From Pedobacter sp. (lineage in GTDB: Bacteria; Bacteroidota; Bacteroidia; Sphingobacteriales; Sphingobacteriaceae), in contig SSFR01000019.1 of assembly GCA_008015505.1 (NCBI GenBank), positions 22,006 through 86,005 of the forward strand: a stretch of DNA of 64,000 nucleotides. The letters run 5' to 3'. The notes beneath the pieces are model-generated. The model had not been told where the DNA came from. It was given only the letters and a program-made list of their open reading frames with translations, and did no database searches. The position numbers and the translations under genes are program-made. Shown here piece after piece: positions 27,255 to 36,041 of this stretch; position 1 is the stretch's first letter; each line of letters begins with the position of its first letter.

Positions 27255-27593
27255 ATGGATAGAAAAATATTTTATGACGAGGTGTATCAAGTAACGCGTC
27301 TGATTCCCAGGGGGCGTGTAACTTCCTATGGTGCCATCGCAGCATATTTGGGCACCAAAAGTTCATCGCGTATGGTAGGTTATGCCATGAACGCATCGCA
27401 TACTGCCCAACCCCCAATTCCCGCACACCGGGTAGTAAACCGAAATGGGCTCCTTACTGGCAAGTATCATTTTGAAACACCGAGTAAAATGGCAGAACTT
27501 TTAGCCGCTGAAGGTGTACAGATAGTAAATGATCAAGTAGTGGACTTCAAAACACTTTTTTGGGATCCTGCTGTTGAACTAGAAATCAACTAG
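27255..27593 (+). CDS. Alkyltransferase-like protein (MGMT fold, no catalytic Cys)
   Basis: 112 residues from the ATG at 27255. RLIPRGRVTSYGAIAAYLG is the winged-helix Arg-finger region of O6-alkylguanine transferases. The active-site PCHR is PAHRVV here (PIPAHRVVNRNG), with Ala in place of the acceptor Cys. It is therefore an ATL-type protein, which in characterised relatives binds O6-alkylguanine and recruits nucleotide-excision repair instead of repairing directly. It overlaps nothing; its ATG lies 26 bases after the AraC stop. Confidence 0.88.
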   Translation: MDRKIFYDEVYQVTRLIPRGRVTSYGAIAAYLGTKSSSRMVGYAMNASHTAQPPIPAHRVVNRNGLLTGKYHFETPSKMAELLAAEGVQIVNDQVVDFKTLFWDPAVELEIN

Positions 27594-27624
27594 GTATAAA
27601 ATCTGATCAGACCATAAAAGAAAT

Positions 27625-28911
27625 TTACCCAACAATCAACAAATAATAATTCTTCTTACCCTTTTGAACCACCAAATACCGATCATTAATCAAATCAGCA
27701 GTACTGATTACCTGACTAGCATCACCCAATTTCTCCTTATTAATTGAAACCCCTCCCCCTTGAATCATTTTTCGTGCTTCGCTTTTTGAAGTAAATACCG
27801 CTGATTTTTCTGCCAAGAGATCCACTGCTTGAATACCCTGCGAAAACTCAACCCTAGTAATAGTAAACTGAGGAATTCCTTCAAAAACGTTCATGATTGC
27901 TACATCGCTCAAACTTTTCAAGAATATCAAAGAACCATTTCCAAAAAGAAATTCTGAAGTACTAATAGCTGTTTCTAATGCCTCTTCTGAATGCACGCGA
28001 GTGGTTATCTCGTTAGCAAGTGCTTTTTGCAAAATCCTAAGATGTGGTGCTAGAGCATGTTCTTGCTCCAAAGCCTCAATCTCTTCCCTTGATTTGAGTG
28101 TAAAAATGCGAATCCAATTTTTTACATCTTCATCGCTTGCATTGATCCAAAACTGATAAAATCTATAGGGCGATGTTTTGGCAGCATCCAACCAGATCGT
28201 TCCACTTTCTGTTTTGCCAAACTTAGTCCCATCCGATTTTTTGATCAGTGGGGTGGTTAGTGCAAAAGCAGTACCCCCATCTTTGCGACGGATAAGCTCG
28301 GTACCAGTCACGATATTCCCCCATTGATCAGACCCCCCGATTTGTAATTGGCAGTTTTTTTCTTTCCAGAGATAGTAAAAGTCATAACCCTGAACTAGTT
28401 GGTAGCTAAACTCAGTAAAGGATATTCCCGTTTCCCCTTCCAGGCGCCTCTTCACCGAATCTTTGGCCATCATATAATTTACTGTGATGTGCTTACCCAC
28501 ATCACGAATAAATTCTAAAAAACTTATCCCCTTGAACCAGTCGTAATTATTAACTAAAACAGCACTTGTGGGTCCACAATCAAAATCTAAAAATCTTTTC
28601 AATTGGGCTTCTATACCACTCACATTATGATTAAGTACCTCCTCCGAAAGTAGATTTCGTTCCACCGATTTTCCTGAAGGGTCTCCTACCATACCTGTTG
28701 CACCACCTACCAAAGCAAAAGGTTTATGGCCCGCACGTTGAAAATGAATCAGAGTCATAATTTGAGCCAAACTACCTACATGAAGTGAATCCGAGGTTGG
28801 ATCGAAACCAAGATAACCAGCCGTCATTCCTTTATTTAATTGTTCCTCTGTTCCTGGCATGATATCGTGCAACATGCCTCGCCAGCGCAGTTCTTCTACA
28901 AAATTCATCAT
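27625..28911 (-). CDS. tyrS: Tyrosine--tRNA ligase
   Basis: Charges tRNA-Tyr. About 428 residues from the ATG at 28911 ([13 protein letters not shown]). [19 protein letters not shown] includes the HIGH-type HVGS motif; [28 protein letters not shown] is the tyrosine-binding stretch; [21 protein letters not shown] contains KFGKT, the KMSKS equivalent. An S4 RNA-binding domain closes the protein ([16 protein letters not shown]). A longer frame starting upstream would overlap the divergent gene and is rejected. Confidence 0.97.
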   Translation of the reverse strand: MMNFVEELRWRGMLHDIMPGTEEQLNKGMTAGYLGFDPTSDSLHVGSLAQIMTLIHFQRAGHKPFALVGGATGMVGDPSGKSVERNLLSEEVLNHNVSGIEAQLKRFLDFDCGPTSAVLVNNYDWFKGISFLEFIRDVGKHITVNYMMAKDSVKRRLEGETGISFTEFSYQLVQGYDFYYLWKEKNCQLQIGGSDQWGNIVTGTELIRRKDGGTAFALTTPLIKKSDGTKFGKTESGTIWLDAAKTSPYRFYQFWINASDEDVKNWIRIFTLKSREEIEALEQEHALAPHLRILQKALANEITTRVHSEEALETAISTSEFLFGNGSLIFLKSLSDVAIMNVFEGIPQFTITRVEFSQGIQAVDLLAEKSAVFTSKSEARKMIQGGGVSINKEKLGDASQVISTADLINDRYLVVQKGKKNYYLLIVG

Positions 28912-28977
28912 ATGAGTGGAATATACTCGAAATTGAGCGGTGCAAATATACAAGCATTATCTTTGCAGAAACATACC

Positions 28978-29868
28978 ATGATCGATCTGCAGTTCCATAG
29001 CCCAATCGAACAAATTAAGCATCCGTTTTACCAACAAAAACAAGTAAACGTATTCATCAAACGAGATGATCTCATTCATCCATTCATCTCAGGCAACAAA
29101 TGGCGCAAGCTTAAATACCTCCTTCATCAGGCTTTGGCTAAGCAACAACAACACTTAGTGACCTTCGGTGGGGCCTACTCCAATCATTTACTCGCCACCG
29201 CCTGTGCTGCTGCCAAATTTGGCTTTAAAAGTACGGGATTTGTCCGGGGTGAGCCTGTTCAAAATGACACACTCATGCTCTGCAAGCTTTTTGGGATGGA
29301 ACTCATCTTTGTAAACAGAGGTAATTACAACAATAAGCAAAAGCTTTTTCAAGACCATTTTGCTCACGATCGACAAGCATTTTTTATTGATGAGGGGGGG
29401 GCCAGTATAGAGGCCACTGATGGCTGTGCTGAATTAATTGATGAACTCGGTATCGCCTACGATCATATTTTCTGTGCTTGCGGAACAGGAACAACCCTTG
29501 CCGGCATTATCAAAGGACTAGAAAAAAAAACATTACACACCCAGGTACATGGCGTTCCTGTTTTCAAGAATGGGAATTTTATTCGAAAAGAAGTTCTAAA
29601 ATACTTTGACTACACCCCTGCCTTTGACCTACATCTGGATTATCACTTTGGAGGTTATGCCAAAAGCAAACCTGAATTGATTAAATTTATTCAAACCTTT
29701 GCCAGTACAACAGGCATTCTACTTGATCCTATTTATACTGGTAAATTGGGCTACGCTATACACGATCTAATCCAACAAGACCACTTCTCTCCGGAAAGCA
29801 ACATTTTAATGATACATACCGGCGGGTTATTTGGCTTGTTGGGCATGTCCAATAAATTTTCTTCATAG
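28978..29868 (+). CDS. ACC deaminase/D-cysteine desulfhydrase-like PLP enzyme
   Basis: 296 residues from the ATG at 28978. Fold-type II PLP enzyme: VFIKRDDLIHPFISGNKWRKLKYLL contains the Schiff-base Lys (SGNKWRK), VTFGGAYSNHLLATACAA the substrate Ser/Asn loop, FCACGTGTTLAGIIKG the phosphate-binding glycine loop, and LMIHTGGLFGLLG the C-terminal motif. At this length it fits the short Bacteroidota group annotated as 1-aminocyclopropane-1-carboxylate deaminase; D-cysteine desulfhydrase activity is at least as likely. Divergent from tyrS with 66 bases between starts. Confidence 0.85.
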   Translation: MIDLQFHSPIEQIKHPFYQQKQVNVFIKRDDLIHPFISGNKWRKLKYLLHQALAKQQQHLVTFGGAYSNHLLATACAAAKFGFKSTGFVRGEPVQNDTLMLCKLFGMELIFVNRGNYNNKQKLFQDHFAHDRQAFFIDEGGASIEATDGCAELIDELGIAYDHIFCACGTGTTLAGIIKGLEKKTLHTQVHGVPVFKNGNFIRKEVLKYFDYTPAFDLHLDYHFGGYAKSKPELIKFIQTFASTTGILLDPIYTGKLGYAIHDLIQQDHFSPESNILMIHTGGLFGLLGMSNKFSS

Positions 29869-30097
29869 CACTCTCTTCACCCTCTCTCATAAACCATTTC
29901 TGAAAAATTAAATTTACTTAATCAAAAAATTAAATTTAAATTACATTTTCAACATGAGCTATATTTTTGTTTTTTATTTTCTCAAAATGCCTCAATTGTA
30001 ATCATTTTATATATTTTGCAATTTATTATACTAAAGGTTTAATAATTATCGTAATAAAATTTTAAATAAATTAATTAAACATATAAAGCTCAGCATC

Positions 30098-31429
30098 ATG
30101 TATAAACTATCTATTTCACCCAATCAAGTTCAAGAGACACTCAGTAAACATATTCTAGCTGATGGATTTGATTTAACCTTTGATATGGAAAAAAGCAGTG
30201 GCGTACATATATACGATGCCAAACACAACCGAACACTTTTGGATTTTTTCACCTGTTTTGCTTCTGTTCCCTTGGGCTATAATCATCCGAAGATGATCAA
30301 TGACGAAGAGTTTAAGAAAAGTCTGATGCTTGCTGCATTAACTAATCCTTCAAATTCTGATATCTATACCACCCAATATGCTCAGTTTGTGGACACATTT
30401 TCACGCGTTGGTATTCCTAGTTATTTACCACATGCATTTTTTATTGCAGGTGGATCACTAGCCATAGAAAATGCCTTGAAAACAGCAATGGATTGGAAAG
30501 TCCAAAAAAACTTTCAAAAAGGATATACCAACGAGCGTGGATTCAAAGTACTACACTTTGAAAAAGCTTTTCATGGCCGATCGGGTTATACACTGAGTTT
30601 AACAAACACATCTCCAGAGAAAACAAAATGGTTTCCACAATTCAACTGGCCGCGTGTAAGTATACCTATCATTCAATTTCCCTATTCTGATGCAGGTTAT
30701 GAAGACCTCAAAAAACGCGAAGCATTATCCATTGCGCAAATAAAACAAGCTTTTGAAGATAACAAGGACGATATTTGTGCCATCATCATTGAGCCCATAC
30801 AATCAGAAGGAGGAGATAATCATGTTCGGAAGGAATTTTTAGAAAACTTGCGCACATTAGCTGATGAAAATGACTGTTTTTTGATTTATGACGAGGTACA
30901 AACCGGTGTTGGATTGAGTGGTAAGTTTTGGTGTCATCAACATTTTGGTGAACATGCTCGTCCAGATATCATTGCCTTCGGAAAGAAAATGCAAGTATGT
31001 GGCATACTTGCTGGCAAAAAAGTGGATGAAATAGAAACAAATGTGTTTAAGGTATCCTCTCGCATCAATTCTACCTGGGGAGGGAGTTTAGTAGACATGA
31101 TTCGTTCATCCAAAATCATGGAGATTATCGAAGAGGATCAATTAGTAAAAAATGCTGCTGTAGTAGGAGAATATCTTCAGGAGCGATTACGCAAATTAGC
31201 AGAAAAGACAAATAAAGTATTAAATGTTCGTGGTCGTGGATTATTAACTGCTTTTGATTTCCCTAGTCCAGCAATGCGAGATACTTTCATTAAGAAAGGA
31301 CTCGAAAATCATGTAATGTTTCTTGGATGTAGTAGTCAAACGATACGTTTCCGCCCCGCACTAACCATCAAGAAGCAACATATCGATGCAGGAATTGAGG
31401 TAATAGAAAAAATACTCCCCAAATTATAG
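30098..31429 (+). CDS. lat: L-lysine 6-transaminase
   Basis: Class III PLP aminotransferase moving the epsilon-amino group of lysine to 2-oxoglutarate. 443 residues; DFFTCFASVPLGYNHPKM, the FIAGGSLAIENALKTAMDWKV cofactor loop, HGRSGYTLSLTNTSPEKT, DEVQTGVGLSGKFWCHQHF with the PLP Asp, and AFGKKMQVCGILAGKK with the catalytic Lys define the lysine 6-transaminase group. STWGGSLVDMIRS follows. Preceded by a 229-base AT-rich promoter region, so probably a single gene for lysine catabolism. Confidence 0.93.
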   Translation: MYKLSISPNQVQETLSKHILADGFDLTFDMEKSSGVHIYDAKHNRTLLDFFTCFASVPLGYNHPKMINDEEFKKSLMLAALTNPSNSDIYTTQYAQFVDTFSRVGIPSYLPHAFFIAGGSLAIENALKTAMDWKVQKNFQKGYTNERGFKVLHFEKAFHGRSGYTLSLTNTSPEKTKWFPQFNWPRVSIPIIQFPYSDAGYEDLKKREALSIAQIKQAFEDNKDDICAIIIEPIQSEGGDNHVRKEFLENLRTLADENDCFLIYDEVQTGVGLSGKFWCHQHFGEHARPDIIAFGKKMQVCGILAGKKVDEIETNVFKVSSRINSTWGGSLVDMIRSSKIMEIIEEDQLVKNAAVVGEYLQERLRKLAEKTNKVLNVRGRGLLTAFDFPSPAMRDTFIKKGLENHVMFLGCSSQTIRFRPALTIKKQHIDAGIEVIEKILPKL

Positions 31430-31478
31430 CGCATATTTGTACCAACCAACCTGTAAGCAAAATCACATCAAATATTTT

Positions 31479-31497
31479 CCCTCTCCCTTAGAGAGGG
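31479..31497. terminator. Bidirectional hairpin between convergent lat and bshB1
   Basis: CCCTCTC at 31479-31485 pairs with GAGAGGG at 31491-31497 around a 5-base loop; the flank continues GCCAAGGTGAGG. This CCCTCTCC...GGTGAGG pattern is a repeat often met between genes in Bacteroidota. Its place between convergent genes fits a two-way terminator. Confidence 0.6.
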
Positions 31498-31510
31498 CCA
31501 AGGTGAGGCT

Positions 31511-32227
31511 TCAATGCAAATGAAATAGATCATCAACGGCTAATATTTTTCTACTAGTAAATCCTTCGGCATAGGTTGAGCCGGCTAATTTGCCAAACTC
31601 ACGCGCACGAGCCTCCAAAGATTGAATAAAATTTGGTGACGAAATATAGGTGTCTTTCCCAGATACACTCGGATTATAAAATTGGGTTTTAAACGCATTA
31701 ATACAAGCCATTTTTTGATCCCAAAACGGTGTTATATCTACCACGATATCTGGCTTGATATAACGATCCTGGATATAATGAAATAATAACTTAGGACGCC
31801 AAGCATTTTGAATTTGCCCATTCATTTCTGTTTCAATTTTAATCAACCCAGAAAGAAATACCGCATCAGTCACTAAATCACACGCTCTACCATGATCTGG
31901 ATGCCGATCATGATAAGCGTTGGCCAATATAATCTCCGGCGCATAAGTTCGTATGGCTTGGATAATCCGCAACTGATGTGTTTCATCATTCTTAAAAAAA
32001 CCATCACGCATATTCAAATTTTCGCGAACATGTAAACCCATAATCTGAGCTGCATGAGCTGATTCTTCCGCTCTGGTTTGTGCATCTCCACGTGTTCCGA
32101 GTTCTCCGCGAGTCAGATCAACTATCCCTACCTTTTTACCACTTGCTACATATTTCAAAATAGTACCAGAACAGCCCAGCTCAGCATCATCTGGATGAGC
32201 AGCAAAAACAAGTATGTCTAGTTTCAT
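31511..32227 (-). CDS. bshB1: Bacillithiol biosynthesis deacetylase BshB1
   Basis: Zinc-dependent deacetylation of GlcNAc-malate in bacillithiol synthesis. About 238 residues from M at 32227 (MKLDILVFAAHPDDAELGCSGT); an ATG four codons upstream (32239) overlaps the preceding stop as TAATG and could allow coupling. AHPDDAE and YHDRHPDHGRA are the two metal motifs; LTRGELGTRGDAQTRAEE is BshB1-specific, and HYIQDRYIKPDIVVDIT follows. A second intact member of the PIG-L family, unlike the broken one in the sugar cluster. bshA and bshC are not in the window. Confidence 0.94.
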   Translation of the reverse strand: MKLDILVFAAHPDDAELGCSGTILKYVASGKKVGIVDLTRGELGTRGDAQTRAEESAHAAQIMGLHVRENLNMRDGFFKNDETHQLRIIQAIRTYAPEIILANAYHDRHPDHGRACDLVTDAVFLSGLIKIETEMNGQIQNAWRPKLLFHYIQDRYIKPDIVVDITPFWDQKMACINAFKTQFYNPSVSGKDTYISSPNFIQSLEARAREFGKLAGSTYAEGFTSRKILAVDDLFHLH

Positions 32228-32238
32228 AGTAATGAGCA

Positions 32239-32542
32239 TTATTTTTTATAAAATGTAATCCCAACACGATTGATGTGGTCAACCAAATCGGGATTTGAAA
32301 TCTGATCATAAATTGATAAATCAAACATATAGGGTAGCAATAAATCATCTAAAGCAGTATCAATTTTACCTCTTATTATGATGATCCAGTTCTTTGCCCT
32401 TCAAGGTTAAATCAATATCCGAACCATTTTTATAATTTCCTTTTGCTCTGGAACCATAAAGAATGGCTTCATCCGCCTCAGTGAAAGAGGCTAGTACTGC
32501 CTGTATACGAGTGATGATAGTTTCCTTCAATCCAAATCTCAT
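32239..32542 (-). pseudogene. MNT-type nucleotidyltransferase with a frameshift
   Basis: From the ATG at 32542 the frame encodes MRFGLKETIITRIQAVLASF and EADEAILYGSRAKGNYKNGSDIDLTLKG, with the GSRAKG and DxD catalytic motifs of minimal nucleotidyltransferases. The frame stops after LDHHNKR near 32385, but the neighbouring frame carries on with IIIRGKIDTALDDLLLPYMFDLSIYD to VGITFYKK, ending at 32239. A single-base indel in the repetitive CATCATAATAAG stretch explains it. It overlaps the HEPN gene by four bases (ATGA), the classic MNT/HEPN arrangement. Confidence 0.85.
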
Positions 32543-32952
32543 TGTAGTTCGAGCATTTTATGTCTAAAAGTTTCAAAAAGATAGTAGTACTTATGGAATA
32601 TGTTCTCTGCTATTTTATTAGCAGTATTAGCAGTCTCCTCATTATAAGTATGGACAGAGTCTATTCGGCTTTCAATCATTTTCATCCACCCTTCTCCATC
32701 GGAGATTAAGCCTGGTCGGAAAGCTAAACGAATAGCATCTCGACTACCTTGAATGGACTCTTCTGCCTGGATCTTGTAATAGTCTTTCATCACATTCCAA
32801 GCTAATTCATAGGTATACTCAAAAGCTTGAATAAGTCCTTGTTGTTCTAATTCATTCAAGTTTCCTTTATCAACAAACTTTTGAAGTTAACCAAGTGCTT
32901 TACAGTAATTTGAGAAACGCTGTTTCCAACGTATATCTCTGCCTTCTATCAT
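32539..32952 (-). pseudogene. HEPN-domain partner of MNT with an in-frame stop
   Basis: The full frame from the ATG at 32952 reads MIEGRDIRWKQRFSNYCKAL G, then TAA at 32887-32889, then LQKFVDKGNLNELEQQGLIQ and on to the end at 32539. The family (HI0074, nucleotidyltransferase substrate-binding) starts with just this RWKQRF..ALxxLxxxV pattern, so the stop lies within the gene, not before it. Downstream residues AFEYTYELAWNVMKDYY and GSRDAIRLAFRPGLI match the family. Expression from the internal TTG (32859) would lack helix 1. With the broken MNT gene the whole module is probably dead. Confidence 0.85.
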
Positions 32953-33023
32953 TGATTGTTTTTAATATCTCAGTGTGATAAATATTTATTTATCTATAAA
33001 TCAGTTTATCTAACATAAAATTC

Positions 33024-33632
33024 TCACAGTTTATAACCCGACGACTGAATAATGGCTTCTATATCTCGATCTTCTTCCGGATCATATCTACTCTTTAAGT
33101 TATTTTCAAAGATTCGAGCAACAGACTGGTATAAAAAAGCAGTAAACCCACCTTTCATTTCCTTCAAGATATCGTAACTACTCTTTCCGATTTCTCGATC
33201 GATTAATTTAATCAAAATCCCTCCCTGAGTCATGGTCAAATTCTTGATCTCGTGATTAAATATATTCTTTACCTCCACATTGCAGGCTTTTACTAGTCGA
33301 CGTTGTTCTTTTTTATCTGCCGTAAGGGCCAAATCGCGTTGCAACTGAGCATATTTATCACGAGCCATAATGGCATATGGAATGACTTTAAGCACATTAT
33401 ATCTCAAAAGATTAAACTTAGCCCGATCCTCTGGCGATTTGAAAACACGTTTATCTGAAATAACTACTTCAGGCAGTGTAACCCAAGGAATTAATTCATT
33501 ATCTACCATGGTCACCGAAACTCTGATAGTATCATTTTTGCCTTTGGAGGAAATTTGAGTATTTTCCTGCGCCAGTGTTTGAGAAGGCCAATAAACCAAA
33601 CAAACAAAGCCGAAAAGCCTGAAAAGTTTCAT
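33024..33632 (-). CDS. DUF4294 protein (exported, Bacteroidota-specific)
   Basis: 202 residues with a signal peptide (MKLFRLFGFVCLVYWPSQTLAQ). The body WVTLPEVVISDKRVFKSPEDRAKFNLLRYNVLKVIPYA and ARDKYAQLQRDLAL...RRLVKACNVEVKNIFNHEIKNLTMTQGGILIKLIDREIG is the DUF4294 domain. Function is unknown; presumably periplasmic. It diverges from the RelA/SpoT gene, whose 5' non-coding region overlaps this gene's start. Confidence 0.88.
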   Translation of the reverse strand: MKLFRLFGFVCLVYWPSQTLAQENTQISSKGKNDTIRVSVTMVDNELIPWVTLPEVVISDKRVFKSPEDRAKFNLLRYNVLKVIPYAIMARDKYAQLQRDLALTADKKEQRRLVKACNVEVKNIFNHEIKNLTMTQGGILIKLIDREIGKSSYDILKEMKGGFTAFLYQSVARIFENNLKSRYDPEEDRDIEAIIQSSGYKL

Positions 33633-33752
33633 AAATTTATACTGCGTATTGCAAATTTACGGGTAAACTTCGTATTCCACTGGCAAAAACAACAAGCGCT
33701 ATATTGCCCAAACAAATTACCCCAAATAAACTCTTCAAACAACAAGACAGTG

Positions 33753-35981
33753 ATGAAGGAACTCGTGATTGATCTAGAAGCCGAAAAGAAAGAAATCCTT
33801 AAGCGATACCGAGCGTTGCTAAGAGCCTGTAAACCTACTATGCAGAGAGGTGATAAACGCTCCATTCGCCGCGCTTTCGACCTATCTCTAGAAAGCCATC
33901 GAGATATGCGACGCAAATCCGGTGAGCCCTACATTTATCATCCGATAGCCGTGGCCCAAATTGCAGCCCAAGAAATTGGTCTAGGGACAACTTCGATCGT
34001 ATGTGCTCTTTTGCATGATGTAGTTGAAGATACTGATTCTACTTTAGAAGATATTGAACGCGAATTCGGTAAAAAAGTAGCCAAAATCATCGATGGATTG
34101 ACCAAAATAGCTGGCGTATTTGACTACAATAGCTCTTTACAAGCCGAGAATTTCAGAAAAATGCTACTCACCCTAGCCGATGATGTTCGTGTCATTCTCA
34201 TCAAATTAGCCGATCGGTTACACAATATGCGCACGATGGATTTCATGCCTCGCGACAAGCAGCTTAGAATATCCTCCGAAACCATTTACTTATATGCGCC
34301 TTTAGCTCATCGCCTTGGCTTATATGCCATTAAATCGGAACTCGAGGACCTTTCTATGAAATACCTAGAGCCCGAAACCTATAAATTCATTGCTAAACAA
34401 CTCAATGAAAAGAAAGCTGAAAGACAACGCTTCATTCGAGATTTTATCGAACCTATCGATGAAATTTTACAGGAACAGGGTTTAGATGCCCAAATCTACG
34501 GCCGACCAAAATCAATTCACTCCATCTGGAATAAAATGAAAAAAAAGAACATTCCATTTGATGAAGTATACGATCTGTTTGCCATCCGGGTCATTTTGAA
34601 TAGTAAGCCAGAAAATGAAAAATCAGACTGTTGGAAAGCCTATTCCATCGTGACCGATTTCTATCATCCAAATCCCGATCGCTTGCGCGACTGGATATCC
34701 TCACCAAAAGCCAATGGCTACGAATCATTACACACCACAGTGATGGGACCTCGCGGACAATGGGTGGAAGTGCAAATACGAACTAAACGCATGAATGAAA
34801 TCGCCGAAAAAGGATTTGCGGCCCACTGGAAATACAAGGAATCATCCGCTGAAAGTGGTTTAGACCAATGGATAGGTAAGGTACGCGAAATGTTGAGTAA
34901 TCCAGAGTCAAACGCACTCGATTTTGTGGACGATTTTAAAATGAACTTATTCTCGGACGAGATATTCATCTTCACACCCAAAGGTTCACTCATCCAATTA
35001 CCCTTAGGGGCTACTGCATTAGATTTTGCCTTTGACATCCATTCCGATATTGGTGCCACCTGTATTGGCGCCAAGGTGAATCATAAACTGGTACCATTAG
35101 CCCATAAACTTCAAAGTGGTGATCAGGTTGAAATCATTACTTCTAGCAAACAAACACCAAAAGAAGATTGGCTCAACATTGTCATCACCTCAAAAGCCAA
35201 ATCGAGGATCAAAGCAGCCCTAAAAGAAGAAAAACGAAAAATTGCTGAGGATGGGAAAGAAATTCTTGAACGTAAACTAAAATCACTCAAAATCACCTAC
35301 AACAGTGACAACTTATACAAGCTGGCTTATTTTTTCAAGCTTCCATCGACCCAAGACCTATTTTATAATGTAGCCAAAGGACTAATCGACATCAAGCAAT
35401 TAAAAGAATTTTTACTCTCCAGCAAAACTATTGAACCTAAACCAGAAAGGCCAGAAAGCCACTATTCCGAAAATTTTATTAAAAAAATCAAAGAAAAAGA
35501 TTCGGATACATTGCTTATCGGAGAGGATTTACAGAAGATTGATTATAAACTTTCATCTTGTTGTAATCCCATTCCAGGAGATGATGTTTTTGGATTTGTA
35601 ACCATTAATGATGGGATAAAGATACATCGAATGGGCTGTCCTAATGCCGCAAGACTCATGTCCAACTATGCTTATCGTATCGTTAAGGCCAAATGGAATT
35701 CACAAAAGAAACTGGCCTTCCTAACAGGCTTACACATTACAGGTATCGATGATGTCGGACTGGTCAATAATATCACTCAAATCATTTCCAATGATTTCAA
35801 GGTTAACATACGCTCCATCACTGTCGATAGCGAACATGGTATCTTTGAGGGATCACTTAAAGTTTTTGTCAATGATACCAAACATTTAGATCATTTAATT
35901 TCTAAACTCAAAGAAGTTAGGGGTGTAACCTCGGTCACTCGCTTTGACTCCCAAATAGATGAACCAAATAAAACTACATAA
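33753..35981 (+). CDS. Bifunctional (p)ppGpp synthetase/hydrolase (RelA/SpoT)
   Basis: Makes and degrades the stringent-response alarmone. 742 residues from the ATG at 33753, the usual size in Bacteroidota; a longer frame from 33555 would run into the divergent gene. Order: HD hydrolase (GEPYIYHPIAVAQIA, ALLHDVVEDTD, IKLADRLHNMRTM), synthetase (GRPKSIHSIWNKMKKK, DLFAIRVIL, SPKANGYESLHTTVMG), TGS (IFTPKGSLIQLPLGATALDFAF), zinc-finger/CC region (KLSSCCNPIPGDDVFGFVT) and C-terminal ACT (VKAKWNSQKKLAFLTGLHI). The intact HD motif supports hydrolase activity. Confidence 0.97.
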   Translation: MKELVIDLEAEKKEILKRYRALLRACKPTMQRGDKRSIRRAFDLSLESHRDMRRKSGEPYIYHPIAVAQIAAQEIGLGTTSIVCALLHDVVEDTDSTLEDIEREFGKKVAKIIDGLTKIAGVFDYNSSLQAENFRKMLLTLADDVRVILIKLADRLHNMRTMDFMPRDKQLRISSETIYLYAPLAHRLGLYAIKSELEDLSMKYLEPETYKFIAKQLNEKKAERQRFIRDFIEPIDEILQEQGLDAQIYGRPKSIHSIWNKMKKKNIPFDEVYDLFAIRVILNSKPENEKSDCWKAYSIVTDFYHPNPDRLRDWISSPKANGYESLHTTVMGPRGQWVEVQIRTKRMNEIAEKGFAAHWKYKESSAESGLDQWIGKVREMLSNPESNALDFVDDFKMNLFSDEIFIFTPKGSLIQLPLGATALDFAFDIHSDIGATCIGAKVNHKLVPLAHKLQSGDQVEIITSSKQTPKEDWLNIVITSKAKSRIKAALKEEKRKIAEDGKEILERKLKSLKITYNSDNLYKLAYFFKLPSTQDLFYNVAKGLIDIKQLKEFLLSSKTIEPKPERPESHYSENFIKKIKEKDSDTLLIGEDLQKIDYKLSSCCNPIPGDDVFGFVTINDGIKIHRMGCPNAARLMSNYAYRIVKAKWNSQKKLAFLTGLHITGIDDVGLVNNITQIISNDFKVNIRSITVDSEHGIFEGSLKVFVNDTKHLDHLISKLKEVRGVTSVTRFDSQIDEPNKTT

Positions 35982-36041
35982 CTTGTTTAAAGTTCAATCG
36001 ATTTTATTCTTTTTAGCTGCAATTATACTGCAACCCATGAG

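Noticed and set aside
28840..28977. Upstream start for the PLP enzyme
   Set aside because: It would lie inside tyrS on the other strand; the Met at 28978 starts the conserved domain.
31479..31508. CCCTCTCC...GGTGAGG as a mobile element
   Set aside because: Only one short hairpin; fits a terminator/repeat common between Bacteroidota genes and shows no mobile features.
33555..33752. Extended N-terminus of RelA/SpoT
   Set aside because: The extra 66 residues overlap the divergent DUF4294 gene and have no match to the family; the ATG at 33753 gives normal length.
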